This document shows positions 11,701 through 20,884 of a stretch of 64,000 nt of DNA, one piece after another. Made by a program: the position numbers and the translations under genes. This stretch comes from Plazaster borealis (lineage: Eukaryota > Echinodermata > Asteroidea > Forcipulatida > Labidiasteridae): NCBI GenBank assembly GCA_021014325.1, contig JAJGQC010000675.1, positions 124,001 through 188,000 on the forward strand. The letters are read 5' to 3'. Below the pieces are notes generated by a model, which saw only the letters and a list, made by a program, of their open reading frames with translations, ran no database searches and had not been told where the DNA came from. The first letter of the stretch is position 1; the number at the start of each line of letters is the position of its first letter.

Positions 11701-14700
11701 TCAAATATTTACTTGAGACAAATTTCAACAAAATGGGTGCTGATGCAGACAGCACCTCATCATAGAAACTTCAGGCATGAGAATGGGCAATGATGACAAA
11801 ACCGGAAATCCATTTCTGCGAAAATAATCAAAAAATCTAACGATAAAAATGCATGTCCGGATTTGGGGCAATGTCTGGAATTTGGGCAAGGTGACCCAGG
11901 CGTCACCGCCGCACTCAGTGAACAGTTGTCAGTAGACTTTTCAAAGTCTCCACACATGTTCCTTTGCTTTAGCAATAAAACATATCACGGTCAAACAAAT
12001 GATAAACCGCACCGTGATTGAAGCGAGGAATGAGAGAAGTCTACACATATCCATTGATCTCGCTGCATAATGCACATGGAAGTTGGGCGGCAATTGTTAA
12101 CATGCTGTTTTTTTCACAAACGGTGTACAAAGGTAAACTTACAATTTCTGATTAAAGAAGAGGGATTAGCAAAATCCAAGTGTATTCCCCCTACAACTCA
12201 CTCCCCAAATATTATATTAAATTCACTCTGAACTCGAAGACCACAAATTTGAAAGGGAAAACGGAATTCCGGTTTAAACCGGAAGATTCTCCTGCCTGAT
12301 ACTTGCACTTGCTCTAAATTAGACAGCTGAAAAGATTTTATTTATTACATTCAATCAGTATCATCTGTCAGAGCATCTCAAATGGGCTTAACAGAGCCAA
12401 GCACAAAACAATTGTGCTTACTAGAAAAAGGTTGTATATTCAGTTTGCTGTAACAGCATGTGCATATATCTACTTTGCTATGTAGATTTTGTTCTTTGAT
12501 AACTTGTCTTGCTATTTAGTCTACTGCCACGGAGTAGATTTTGGAATTTGGGAGACTACTTAGTTCTGAAAAGAACTGTCCTGCTTATTAGCTGTTCCTG
12601 GGCAGAAGGTAGAACATTCCGCCTAGGTAGTAGTGAATTAAAACAGTTTAGCTCTAAAACCCTGAAAACTTTCTTTTCTTATTTCATATTTTAGATCATA
12701 TGGACTGGCGTAAGTCACTAGTGCACGTCTATCCCCCCTTCGAGCCTGTGAGTGACCGAGAGAAGGACCTATTTCCCTCGGCCTTCAGCCTCAGGAAATA
12801 GGTCCCTTTTTTCCCACCTAACATCACAGGGCCGGACGGCCACTTTGAGGTGGGGGCTACAATTAATTGATTTGGGCTGTCGACCCAAATCAACTGTCTA
12901 AGGGCACGTTGCCACCTACTCCTGGGGCTGAAATAGGGTTACCCCTTCACAGTCCGTAGGCATGGGTATCATCCACTAGGAGCCTGGCTGGTAGAGCAGA
13001 AAGCACAACAGTCCCAACTTTTTATGAAGCAATTATGGTTAAGTGCCTTGCTCAAGAGCACAAGTTTCATGACCGGGATTCCAACCCACACTCTGCTGCT
13101 GACAATACCAGAGCTTGGGTTCAGTGCACTAGACACCTCGGCCATGACACATTCCCTCGAGGGGATAGATGTGCTCTAGTGACCTCATTGCCAGTCCATA
13201 GGAGTATAATATTGCCTTACATTGAGCTTGGGTTCGGTGCACTAGACACCTTGGCCATAACACATTCCCTCGAGGGGGATAGACGTGCTCTAGTGACCGA
13301 ATTATGTCAGTTCATAAGAGTATAATATTGCCTTACATTGCTTGCCATTTGTTGTATCCTGTCCATCTCTTCAATCTGTTGGATTTCATTCAACATTAAG
13401 GCATCCAGGCCATCCCCAAAGTCATCACTGCTGGGTATCACTGTATAAGACATTATCAAACTTCCATAATAAAGGGATTGTATACGTTTGGTAATTGAAA
13501 CCCACTGTTTGTTTCAATCCTATCAAAATGTAGATATACCATAAAACTAACCTTTGAAAATTTCATTTCAAAAGGTGGTAGCTTTTTTGAGATATTGCCA
13601 AACTGGAGTGGTTTTGTCCATGCAGGAAGAATAATCTGCATTGTAATACACAATCTGAGAATTGTTACTGTCAGTAACGCTTCCAAGATTCAAATTTGTT
13701 TGGATAAAAACTGATATCTTTTTCCATAACCACATTACTTCAAGCTGAAATATTTCTCAAAGTGCTTTGTACTATCAGAAGCTGCTGTACTTCTTACCAA
13801 GTAAATTTGTATTGCCATTAATTTTATGAGTAATTACCAAACGTATACAGACCCTTTGAATAGATGTAATAATTGCATCAGGGTTAAAGAATATTAATCT
13901 TGATTTTACTATTATAGACCGTGCAAGCCTCGCGAATATCGAAATAGAGAAAACAACTCAATCGAATACTAAATTTTGCTATGAAATCAAATCTTTTAAA
14001 ATCCTATTAATACAAAATTCTTCAAACTGAAAACACCCATAGCAATTTGTTATAAATAAAATTTCAATTTTTCTATAATACAAATAATTTGTTGAAAATA
14101 ACATTGAAACAAAATTAAAATTTAGGATGAGGACGCTTATGTTTTAGAAAGCCCATTTGCCAATCACGCCCCAATTTGTGCGACCATCACATAGGTATAA
14201 AAACAACATGAATGTCTTGCTATTTATTCTACTGCCACGAAGTGGATTTCAGAATTCAGGAGACTACCAAGTTCTGAGAAGAATCTGTCTTGCTTATTAA
14301 ATACACTACCTGGGCGGAAGTAGGAAATCGGCCAGGACTGCTACTTTCACTTAGTGGATCGAGGGACTTCTCGTTATTAACTTCACTGCCGCGGAGTAAG
14401 ATCTTGATTGGTCTGTTTCGACTAGCCTGCTCTAGTAGTCCTCATTGACTAAAATCAATGATATCAATGACCTCCCCTTTCAGAATTACCACAGGAGTTG
14501 TGAACAACCTCTTGGCCTCAGGTTAATAGCCACTCCTGGCTGTAATAAATCCAGATGGCTTCCAGGTGGCTTGACAGATTGAAATTTGTTTTATTGAGTC
14601 TCAAGACTCTTATCTGATGTTTCAGACAAATTGAAAGGGATCATAAATAAAATAAAATAAAAATGTGATGAGATTTTTGAGATAAAGGAGAGCTGATGGA

Positions 14701-15403
14701 TCTCAACTTGCCTTGATCGGTACCCCTGTTTCTAAGTCCATTGCTGTTTACATTGTCATCACTGCTGTTGGTGTCTATTGTGAGATCAATGGTGTCTTGG
14801 ATGACTGGTTCTCGCCGGTTTGATGCAGTTTGAGCTGGTTCCTGCTGGCTGACCTGACTCCCATCCACTCCTCTGAGTTTAAGAACAGAATAAAACAAAA
14901 TTTCAAGACAAAACGTACCACATTGGTTTCTGGAAAAAAAAAATTGTCAGGCAGGATTTCAATGTAGAGGCTTGCATGAGCACCAATTTATTATCAGCCA
15001 TGGCTCACGGCTGAGATTCTGCAAATCACGATGAGTGGCTACTCAATTTGCTCACATGACAACATCAAATCACAGAATTAATTATGGGAATCTTTTTCTT
15101 TCCCTTGTCAAGTCAGGGTTTCATCATGGCAACGATATTTTCAAAGGAAAGCGATAACTCAAGAAGCTCTAAAAAGTTCTGAAAAATAATACCGCGTGTG
15201 GGTACGGACAATTTTTAAAAATACAGACGTGAAGTGGTTAAGTGAAGAGTTACCTGTTGAAATGTTTACAGAACATTTGACAGAATTTGGAGCTGGCATT
15301 TTTGTTGTTGTAATGCCTCCACATCACCACCAAGAACTTGAACATTCTGAGCTGTCAGTAAAAGTACACCACGTCGACACTGCACGGTTCCACTAACCAA
15401 GAT
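5568..15403 (-). CDS. RMI1: RMI1 (RecQ-mediated genome instability protein 1), nine 3' exons, partial
   Basis: Nine minus-strand exons join in frame: 15403-15270, 14872-14712, 13440-13337, 11663-11042, 9539-9472, 8670-8560, 7451-7410, 6886-6818 and 5708-5568 (stop TGA at 5570-5568), giving 483 codons. Seen: the first exon encodes the end of OB-fold 1 (motif GVLLLTAQNVQVLGGDVEAL, close to vertebrate RMI1). A long polar, Ser/Thr-rich, acidic linker follows. The C-terminal OB-fold 2 reads GFVVTLLSPLSRKDGYWSIL, then AKISDKTASMDVEL, QLIGFSNPEM and CQKSLIDMHCLMTI. Known for the family: RMI1 scaffolds the nuclear BLM-TOP3A-RMI1-RMI2 complex that dissolves double Holliday junctions; OB1 contacts TOP3A/BLM, and OB2 pairs with RMI2 and binds FANCM. 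The length from OB1 end to stop matches vertebrate RMI1 well. The N-terminal helical domain and first half of OB1 (~150 aa) were not located. All splice phases agree. One intron is GC-AG. Confidence 0.9.
6005..6197. mobile_element. MITE-A stem-loop copy
   Basis: GGGCCCAATTTTATACAGCT at the left and CTCTATAAAATTGGGCCC at the right; shared core TGACATGGCAATTTGGCTGG. Intron I-H of RMI1. Confidence 0.86.
6507..6702. mobile_element. MITE-A stem-loop copy
   Basis: Left GGCCTAATTTCAAAGAGATG (degraded), right CAGCTCTATGAAATTGGGCC; shared core. About 110 bp from RMI1 exon H. Confidence 0.82.
6818..6886 (-). CDS. RMI1: RMI1 exon H: helix after OB2 strands
   Basis: Twenty-three codons, QMKKSLKSMEATEAKDLETK then LRQ, a charged helix matching the RMI1 segment between the PEM motif and the Cys-Gln-x-x-Leu-Ile motif. 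Acceptor cttgtgcag, donor CAG|gtaagg, phase 0 at both ends. Confidence 0.83.
6974..7318 (-). mobile_element. tRNA-Leu SINE copy
   Basis: Reverse-strand copy: head at 7318 (GCCGAGCGGTTTAG...), box B as GATTCGAACCC on the plus strand near 7247, body words CACTGGGCC and CCCTGTGGAGTATACAGGC, ATAATAAT tail at 6974. It lies in the RMI1 intron between exons H and G. Confidence 0.82.
7410..7451 (-). CDS. RMI1: RMI1 exon G: 42-nt small exon
   Basis: Fourteen codons, VLTQLIGFSNPEMT, aligning directly to the IGFSVPEM segment of vertebrate RMI1. Acceptor tttcag, donor ACA|gtgagt, phase 0 at both ends. Too short for ORF finding; identified from the match and the splice sites. Confidence 0.85.
7475..7885 (-). 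mobile_element. tRNA-Leu SINE variant with a different body
   Basis: Same tRNA-Leu head (plus strand GGGACTCGAACCCACACTC and CGCTCGGCCACG), but a longer body with TTACGATAAGTGCATTGGGT and a tail stem CGATGGGCTTTATCAAAGCG ending in (AAT)n. Intron G-F of RMI1. Confidence 0.78.
7886..8559. other. RMI1 intron, unassigned
   Basis: No repeat end or exon was recognised between the SINE and exon F. Confidence 0.4.
8560..8670 (-). CDS. RMI1: RMI1 exon F: OB-fold 2 core
   Basis: Fragment residues 364-400, GFVVTLLSPLSRKDGYWSIL then AKISDKTASMDVELSNQ, the most conserved part of RMI1 OB2, which docks RMI2. Acceptor tgtacag, donor CAG|gtaact, phase 0 at both ends. An open-frame inverted copy sits on the plus strand near 18410-18513. 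Confidence 0.92.
8750..9245 (-). mobile_element. SINE/MITE-like variant in the RMI1 intron, also in the inverted copy
   Basis: Shares the body words of the 7475-7885 element (CACACCCGAAAGGGCG, TTAACGATCAGTGTACATGC, TTACGTGCATTACACAACA). It is part of the block that recurs inverted at 17640-18525. The long open frames across it on both strands are shadows. Confidence 0.6.
9472..9539 (-). CDS. RMI1: RMI1 exon E: lead-in to OB-fold 2
   Basis: Fragment residues 341-363, VVTMETVMSRIQAQESFTFN then IK, corresponding to the helix and first strand before OB2. Acceptor atcatcaag, donor AAG|gtaacg, phases 1 and 0. A broken inverted copy of this exon lies at about 15955-16004 and 17631-17680. Confidence 0.82.
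9645..9912 (-). mobile_element. Second SINE family with tRNA-Leu head
   Basis: The head is complementary to GATTCGAAACCCACACTCTG. The body on the plus strand contains CTACTCCTGGGGCTGGAACA and CATCCACTAGGAGCCTGGCT. Shared with 12900-13150 and, reversed, 30590-30845. Confidence 0.75.
9913..10817. other. RMI1 intron, unassigned
   Basis: Unique-looking, with a C-rich stretch (10380-10540). No exon is required here by the phases of exons D and E. Confidence 0.4.
10818..11000. mobile_element. MITE-A stem-loop copy
   Basis: Left GGGCCCAATTTCATAGAGCT, right TTGTGCTTAAGCAGCTCTTT; ends 40 bp from the donor of RMI1 exon D. Confidence 0.84.
11042..11663 (-). CDS. RMI1: RMI1 exon D: large disordered linker exon
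   Basis: Fragment residues 134-341 (622 nt, the largest exon). It opens with ADKDTEWPVDDDIDEMWLEQ and continues as a Ser/Thr/Asn-rich, probably disordered linker ending SSSAKRSRFHSSEG. Acceptor ggtgaag, donor GAAG|gttagt, phases 0 and 1. The position and composition match the non-conserved middle of RMI1 between its two OB-folds. Confidence 0.87.
11664..12504. other. RMI1 intron, unassigned
   Basis: No feature recognised. Confidence 0.4.
12505..12660. repeat. Repeat family with CTACTGCC-CGGAGTAG words, copy 1
   Basis: CTACTGCCACGGAGTAGATT, GGGAGACTACTTAGTTCTGA and AAGAACTGTCCTGCTTATTA are shared with 14215-14455 and, reversed, with 33455-33700. The class is not determined. Confidence 0.65.
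12715..13150 (-). mobile_element. Second SINE family, longer copy
   Basis: Same head and body as 9645-9912, plus a further 3' segment with the near-palindrome GACCTATTTCCCTCGGCC / CAGGAAATAGGTCC and TTGATTTGGGCTGTCGACCC. The window's longest copy of this family. Confidence 0.72.
13110..13342 (+). repeat. Tandem duplication, about 118 bp, containing the RMI1 exon C donor
   Basis: ACATTCCCTCGAGGGG...GAGTATAATATTGCCTTACATTG occurs twice (ending near 13221 and 13340). The TTACATTG word is the reverse complement of the exon C donor (CAAT|gtaa), so a second copy of the donor sequence lies about 119 bp downstream in transcript order. Confidence 0.8.
13337..13440 (-). CDS. RMI1: RMI1 exon C: acidic helix region
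   Basis: Fragment residues 99-133, read as IPSSDDFGDGLDALMLNEI then QQIEEMDRIQQMASN. Acceptor tatacag, donor AAT|gtaagg, phases 1 and 0. A charged helix is likely. The donor lies inside a local tandem duplication (see findings), and a MITE begins 31 bp upstream of the exon in transcript order. Confidence 0.82.
13471..13858. mobile_element. MITE-B, complete
   Basis: TIR AAAGGGATTGTATACGTTTG at the left and CAAACGTATACAGACCCTTT at the right, about 388 bp. The interior has CAAAAGGTGGTAGCTTTTTT and AGCTGCTGTACTTCTTACCA, shared with 27180-27932 and 33970-37095. Confidence 0.88.
13917..14155. mobile_element. MITE-C, one-ended copy
   Basis: Starts TATAGACCGTGCAAGCCTCG and matches the reverse of the right half of 28103-28764 (AACAAAATTAAAA, GGATGAGGACGCTTAT). 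The other terminus is missing. Confidence 0.7.
14215..14455. repeat. Same family, copy 2
   Basis: CTACTGCCACGAAGTGGATT, GGAGACTACCAAGTTCTGAG, CACTGCCGCGGAGTAAGATC and TTCGACTAGCCTGCTCTAG. Confidence 0.65.
14712..14872 (-). CDS. RMI1: RMI1 exon B: polar linker
   Basis: Fragment residues 45-99, Gln/Ser/Asp-rich, with IQDTIDLTIDT near the middle. It enters in phase 2 after aactcag and exits in phase 1. There is no GT at the exon end; the sequence GATCAAG|GCAAGTTG fits the strong GC-AG donor consensus AG|GCAAGT and gives the phase needed by the next exon. Confidence 0.8.
15270..15403 (-). CDS. RMI1: RMI1 exon A: end of OB-fold 1
   Basis: Fragment residues 1-45. It reads ILVSGTVQCRRGVLLLTAQN then VQVLGGDVEAL, the conserved last strands of the RMI1 N-terminal OB-fold. 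The acceptor is a NAGNAG (tcagcag), so one Gln may be optionally included. The donor is TCT|gtaaac, phase 2; an in-frame TAA begins at the donor itself, so the exon must end here. The entry phase is 0 and the preceding exon was not found. Confidence 0.88.
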
Positions 15404-16004
15404 CTGCTGACATACAGTGTAAAATATTATACATTTTGAATGGATTTGATGAAGGTTGTTTATCTTCACTCCAACGGTAAAGGAAAATTATGGATATCAG
15501 ATAAGGCGCACCAGTAGATAAGGCACAGTGATTTTTTCAGACCGTTGAAAGTCAGATAAGACGCGTCTTATAGTATACGCAGGAAATTACGGTGCAATTG
15601 TATGTGTATCTTGGAACATTCAGGTCAAGAATTTCATCTTTGAGAGGATCTATTGGAAAATCTTAAAGTCTATGGGAAACTTTTGAAGGGGCACCAAGGC
15701 CAAGACCAGGGGCAACAAAGGCCATGGTCTCTGTGGCCTTGGTGTAATTTAAGGCCTGTTTGCAGATTTCCTCTTTGACAAACTTTAATACTTGTTATTC
15801 TTTTTGTGAACCAGGTGGATAACTGGTTATCATGCTTTTAATCTGTTATTTGGGAACACCCATGTTTTGAACCACACTTTAACAACTTTTCATTTTATTA
15901 AAACACCATATATATTTTAAACCTGGAGAATTTGTGCTTTGTACAATCATCAAGGTGTTGTCACCATGGAAAGCTCTCCCACAGTCACATTGTCAACTGT
16001 CATG

Positions 16005-16784
16005 TCGTGACCAGGGGGGGCGGACACGGAAAAAGAACAAGGCGCCATCAACTTTGATACTCGTCTCATTCATGAGCATGCCTTACATGCATGCAGTCGA
16101 ATCTCTATTCATGCAGTCAGGTCGCAGCAATAAAGCGCTCTGATTGGTCCCAGGCTTCATACCAGGAAACGCAGTCTGTGTGTGTTACCCTGACTGCTCG
16201 GTATACCATACCAACACACACAAACTCCGGACGCTGACTGGTCCACACGTGAAACAGATAACGGAAGTTACTATTTAATTTGAACGTTACATTTTGAAAA
16301 TCATAAAAATCGATTGGGTCGAATGGGTGAATTTTTTTTTTAAACTTCACAATGTTAGAAAAATATATATTTAAACAAGAACTGGAAAAATCTCAGAGGT
16401 AGAATGGTAAAATGTTTCACTTCCGTCGTGTGTTGTGACACTGTTTTAGGGGTGTCGAAATTTTCGTTCAAAGCAATATTATACATTGATTAATGGTATG
16501 GTGCTGTTGTATGGCCATGCGCCTGATGTTGGAGTGGCGAATGCATTTTCAAAAAAGTCTTGTCTAAATATTTGTCAAATATTTGCATTTTATTCCACTC
16601 CAAAAACCTGACAAATAAACTATACATATATAATCGGTAAAATACTGCCTTACTTTTATCTAATTTAATCCATTCGTGTTAAGTGTAAAATTTAAGCACC
16701 CCTATTTTTTTAATGGTACGTTCACACAGCATCGGGGAAAGAATTGCACAATATCGTGTCCGCCCCCCCCCCCCCCGGTCGTGA
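16005..16784. mobile_element. TIR element with G-run termini (~780 bp)
   Basis: Left TCGTGACCAGGGGGGGCGGA then CACGG; right CGTGTCCGCC, a run of Cs, then GGTCGTGAC, the inverted complement. It sits at the junction between the broken RMI1 exon copy and the LINE fragment. No ORF of note. Confidence 0.72.
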
Positions 16785-17625
16785 CTTAGCCCTTGCAAAA
16801 ATTGAGGCTTGTATTGACGACATTAAATCTTGGTCTTTATCTAACAAGCTTGCTCTTAACAATGCTAAAACCGAAATCATCTTTTTCAACTCACGTTTTT
16901 CGAAAAACGTGCCTGTGCCTCCTACATAAATTAACATTGGACAATCCATTATTCAACCTTCTCGTGTAGTCAGAAATCTCGGTGTTCTTATGGATTCTTT
17001 GATGAGTATGACTGACCAGGTAACCAATATATGCAAATGTGCTCTTTTTCAAATTCGAAAAATAGGTCGAATCCGGCGCCATCTTGATGATGGTTCTACT
17101 CTTCTACTCGTTCATGTCTTTGTCACTTCTAGACTCGACTCTTGCAATTCTCTTCTCACTGGACTTTCAGATAGAGAACTTTCTAAAATTCAGCGAGTTC
17201 AAAACACCGCTGCTCGCCTCGTCTATCGCACACCTCGTTCCCAACATATTACTCCAATCTTACAAGAACTACACTGGCTCCCGATCAAACTGCGCATTGT
17301 ATATAAGTTAAATCTTCTAACATTCAAATCTCTTCATGGCCTATCTCCTGTCTACATATCAGATCTTCGACGCAATGTACTTTTTCCACTTAATTCTATG
17401 GTCAAAGAGCCTTCAACTACATTGCACCTTCATTATGGAATGACTTACTTCTTCATTTTCGCCAAGCTAGCTCTCTTCAAATTTTCAAGGGACTTTTAAA
17501 AACTAGTTTGTTTAAATCTTTATTTGTGTAACTTGCTATTATTTTCATTTCATTGTTTTTATGTTTTGTGTTGCGCATAGAGGCTTCTGCATTATGCGCT
17601 ATATAAATATCTCGTATTATTATAT
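16785..17625 (+). mobile_element. 5'-truncated, decayed LINE fragment (RT C-terminal region)
   Basis: Reads LALAKIEACIDDIKSWSLSN, a stop at 16927, VRNLGVLMDS, then SRLDSCNSLLTGLSDRELSK, IQRVQNTAARLVYRTPRSQH and HWLPIKLRIVYK: the tail of a CR1/L2/Crack-type reverse transcriptase. It is followed by a 3' UTR ending near 17625 in a TATTATTA tail. Internal stop codons and the lack of EN/RT core make it dead. Confidence 0.85.
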
Positions 17626-18865
17626 TCAGGATTCAAGCTCAGGAAAGCTTCACATTCAGAACAACAGGCCTACTTTAACCACTTCACATTGGATAACATG
17701 TGTACGCATGTACTAAATTTTTCTGGACTGGCCTACGGTAAACTATCTTTTAATGCCCGGAGGGCGTAGCGCCCTCAATTCAAAGTGCCTCAATTTGTTT
17801 GCAGTCAGTCGGACTGCTGAGGTGAATATCCACCTTGACTTTCCATTGTGTAACGTGCACATGCATGCACCAAGTGCTATACTTTGTTTAACCATACAAA
17901 AAGGTACTGGAAATCATGATCGTAGTATCCCTTTTTCCCATGGGTTATTGTGTAATCCCCAGTTCCAAATGTGGCATACCGGAATGGACAGGCTGCCACC
18001 ATTGTTTATCATTATATTCAGCCCCAATGGGAGGTAAGTTTGAGCGTTCCAAGATTCCAGCATACCATGGCAGATAATCGGCCGTGGCTTTTGGCCAAGG
18101 TTCTGCGATCCACAGTAATTGTCCTGTTTGTTGTGTAATGCACGTAAAGAAGCATGTACACTGATCGTTAAGAGAAAGGGTTTGCCCCAGAGATGTTTCT
18201 GGCATAGTTGGCTGCATTCAGATTGTGCCACAGCACCTTTTAAATTGCTACAAGATACATTGTACAAATGGGTCTAATAATTCCAAACTTAGTTCCGCAT
18301 ATGTGTAGGTGAAATAATGAGCGCTTCGAAACGCCCTTTCGGGTGTGATGAAACACAAAGTAAGAACAACTCTATTGTTCTACCTGTTCCCTACTGTATG
18401 TACAGTGCTTTGTTGTCACCCTTCTATCCCTATTGTCTAGCAAGGATGGCTACTGGAGCATCTTGGCAAAGATCAGCGACAAAACGTCATCAATGGATGT
18501 AGAGTTGTCTAATCAGGTAACTGACATCCCATCAGGCCGAATATAATGATAAACAATGCTTTATCACACCCAACAGGGTTTTCAAAGCACTTCTTTTTTA
18601 AATGACAGGTATGCAGAGCTATGTTTGAATGATGAGACCCATTTACATAGCACCTTGAAAGAGTTTACAAGGTGAGGCGGCACTATCTACTAGACCAACC
18701 GTGCCCAAAACACTGGGGCTATCTCATTCTCTTAATGATAAGTGTACTGGGTTCTTGTACTTGCATTACACAACACACAAGACCTATGTCTTTAGGTTCC
18801 TTCCAAAGGACGAAGAAGGTTTATTACTAGAGCTGCCAACTAGTTACTTATAATTACTAGAGAAG

Positions 18866-19106
18866 CAAACAAGAAATGGCTCAACTAGTTTGACTTTGAG
18901 ATCCAGACCGCTTCTAATGACACTCAATGGTGACTGAGATTCAGAGGACACAGCTGCAGAAGCAAACAAGAGATGGCTCAACTAGTTTGACTTTGAGATC
19001 CAGACCGCTTCTAATGACACTCAATGGTGACTGAGATTCAGTGGACACAGCTGCAGAAGCAAACAAGAGATGGTTCAACTAGTTTGACTCTGGGAGCCAG
19101 ACCGCT
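18866..19106 (+). repeat. 97-bp tandem array, left half
   Basis: About 2.5-3 copies of a 97-bp unit containing GGACACAGCTGCAGAAGCAA and CTCAACTAGTTTGACT, with a few substitutions. The LINE 19107-19866 interrupts the array. Confidence 0.88.
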
Positions 19107-19866
19107 TCTCATTTCTGATTCCAACATGAATATGTTAACTCAAGTCACCTCTTTATGCAGGTCCATAAATTTCACCCTTTGGAACATTTCTAGAGTTCGT
19201 CGTTTCATAGACCAGGACAGATGCAATCATGCCATGCGAGCTCTTATTTTATCCAGACTGGACTTTGCCAACTCACTCTTGTCTGGATGCAGCATGAGCA
19301 ACATTACACGTTTACAGCGTCTGCAAAATAGGTCTGCTCGCATAATTTTTCAGGTTGCAAAACATCATTCATCTGCACCACTGCTTAAAACACTCCACTG
19401 GCTTCCGGTTCATAAAAGAATAGCTTTCAAAACACTACTTCATGTTCACAAATCTCTCAATGGTCAATCTCCAGCATATCTCACTGACTGTCTTTCTGTT
19501 TACATACCTGGTAGGGAGGGCCTCCGATCAGCCAATGATACAACTCGGCTGGTCGCACCTGCAACTCATAGACTGGTTGGTGGTGGGTCCTTCAGTGCTT
19601 CCAGCCCCAAATTATGGAATGACTTGCCACCAACCATACGGTCTTCCACCAACATCTCATTATTCAAACGCCAGATAAAGACACACCTGTTCTGTTAATT
19701 ATGTTAATATTTGTTGCTTTGCTAATAATTTATTTTTGTTCTGCTTTATATATTTTTCTCAGCTTTCGTGTATATATTTTGTTTTCATAGTGGTTCATGT
19801 GTAAAGCGCTATGATCATATGTTCTTTGGAATAGTGCTATACAAGCGCTGTTTATATTATTATTAT
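19107..19866 (+). mobile_element. 5'-truncated LINE 3' fragment inserted in a 97-bp tandem array
   Basis: Reads LCRSINFTLWNISRVRRFI, SRLDFANSLLSGCSMSNITR, LQRLQNRSARIIFQ, HWLPVHKRIAFKTLLHVHKS and SFSASSPKLWNDLPPTIRSS, ending IKTHLFC and stop at 19698. This is an RT C-terminal domain. The 3' UTR ends in a GCGCT-containing stem and (TTA)n tail at 19866. The insertion splits otherwise continuous tandem repeats. Confidence 0.88.
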
Positions 19867-20165
19867 TATGACACTCAATGGTGACTGAGATTCAGTGGAC
19901 ACAGCTGCAGAAGCAAACAAGAAATGGCTCAACTAGTTTGACTCTGGGAGCCAGACCGCTTCTAATGACACTCAATGGTGACTGAGATTCAGTGGACACA
20001 GCTGCAGAAGCAAACAAGAAATGGCTCAACTAGTTTGACTCTGGGAGCCAGACCGCTTCTAATGACACTCAATGGTGACTGAGATTCAGTGGACACAGCT
20101 GCAGAAGCAAACAAGAGATGGCTCAACTAGTTTGACTCTGGGAGCCAGACGGCTTCTAATGACAC
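19867..20165 (+). repeat. 97-bp tandem array, right half
   Basis: Three further copies with exact 97-bp spacing of the GACTGAGATTCAG word (near 19886, 19983 and 20080), continuing the array interrupted by the LINE. Confidence 0.9.
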
Positions 20166-20496
20166 TCAATGGTATGACCTTTGTAACCAGAACATCTCAT
20201 GGCGTGAGCACAAGACTAGAGAACAGATTTCTGGAGACATTCCACCAATCTCTGCTACTGTTGCTCAATGCAGAGTCCGCTTTGCTGGCCACTGCTATTG
20301 TGCTATCGACCAGGTGATCCCAGATGTGTTATCTTGGAGACTTCCGTGCCCTAATAGAGGACGTAGACCCCCCAATTACATAGACAAGATTGGCAGAGAC
20401 ATGGAGTTTGAAATTGAGGACCTTCCAAACATGACGACGGATAAACACCTCTGGCATGACATTGAGAACAGAATCTCAGTTGCGACTGCTAAATGA
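20166..20496 (+). mobile_element. LINE C-terminal coding remnant
   Basis: One frame reads YDLCNQNISWREHKTREQI, RVRFAGHCYCAIDQVIPDVL, then SWRLPCPNRGRRPPNYIDKI and IENRISVATAK stop. This is the characteristic C-terminus of an RTE/Craton-like reverse transcriptase ORF (WREHKT, RFAGH and GRRPPNYID blocks). The core RT is absent; it abuts the tandem array on the left and a SINE on the right. Confidence 0.75.
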
Positions 20497-20535
20497 TGAT
20501 GATTGTAACCAGTGAGCTTTCAGGTTGAAACTTTG

Positions 20536-20884
20536 GGGTGTCATGACCGAGCGGTTTAGAGCATCGAATTCAAGTTCCGATGGTTAAGTTATCAAAGTGT
20601 GGGTTTGAATCCTGGTCATGACACTTGTATCCTTGAGCAAGATACTTCACTATAATTGCTTTTCTTCACCCAGGGGTATAAATGGGTACCTGCGAGGGTA
20701 GAGGTTGATATTGTGTTTGAAAAAGCCTTCTGAGCGCCACAGCTGCCCGGGCTGTACACTCGCCAGGGAGCTGAGAAAGATTTCAGGAATGTTATTGGCC
20801 CAATGACCAGGGCACTAATGTAAAGCGATTGATACGTTATTGTAAAATGTGCTATAAAAGAACTAGCTATTATTTTTATTATTC
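20536..20884 (+). mobile_element. tRNA-Leu-derived SINE, full length
   Basis: The 5' head has a tRNA class-II fold with box A ACCGAGCGGTTTAGAGC, box B GGGTTTGAATCC and closing arm GTCATGACAC. The body carries CACCCAGGGGTATAAATGGG and GGGAGCTGAGAAAG. The 3' end forms a GCGATTG...stem and an (ATTATT) tail. It is the only plus-strand full copy in the window. Confidence 0.85.

Larger units (their letters stand above)
15897..18525 (+). pseudogene. Inverted partial duplication of RMI1 (exons E and F with their intron)
   Basis: 15897-16004 is the reverse complement of 9520-9593 (with a small insert), and 17631-18525 of 8556-9510. In the copy, exon E is cut by an insertion at 16005-17630. Exon F (about 18410-18513) still reads FVVTLLSLLSSKDGYWSIL, AKISDKTSSMDVELSNQ with a gtaact donor. 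On the plus strand it is opposite to RMI1 and cannot join its transcript; no other exons are seen beside it. Confidence 0.85.

Noticed and set aside
17914..18267. 117-aa minus frame, near-identical to one at 8832-9086
   Set aside because: The shared frame reflects the inverted duplication of a SINE-like intron block, not a gene; both strands are open there.
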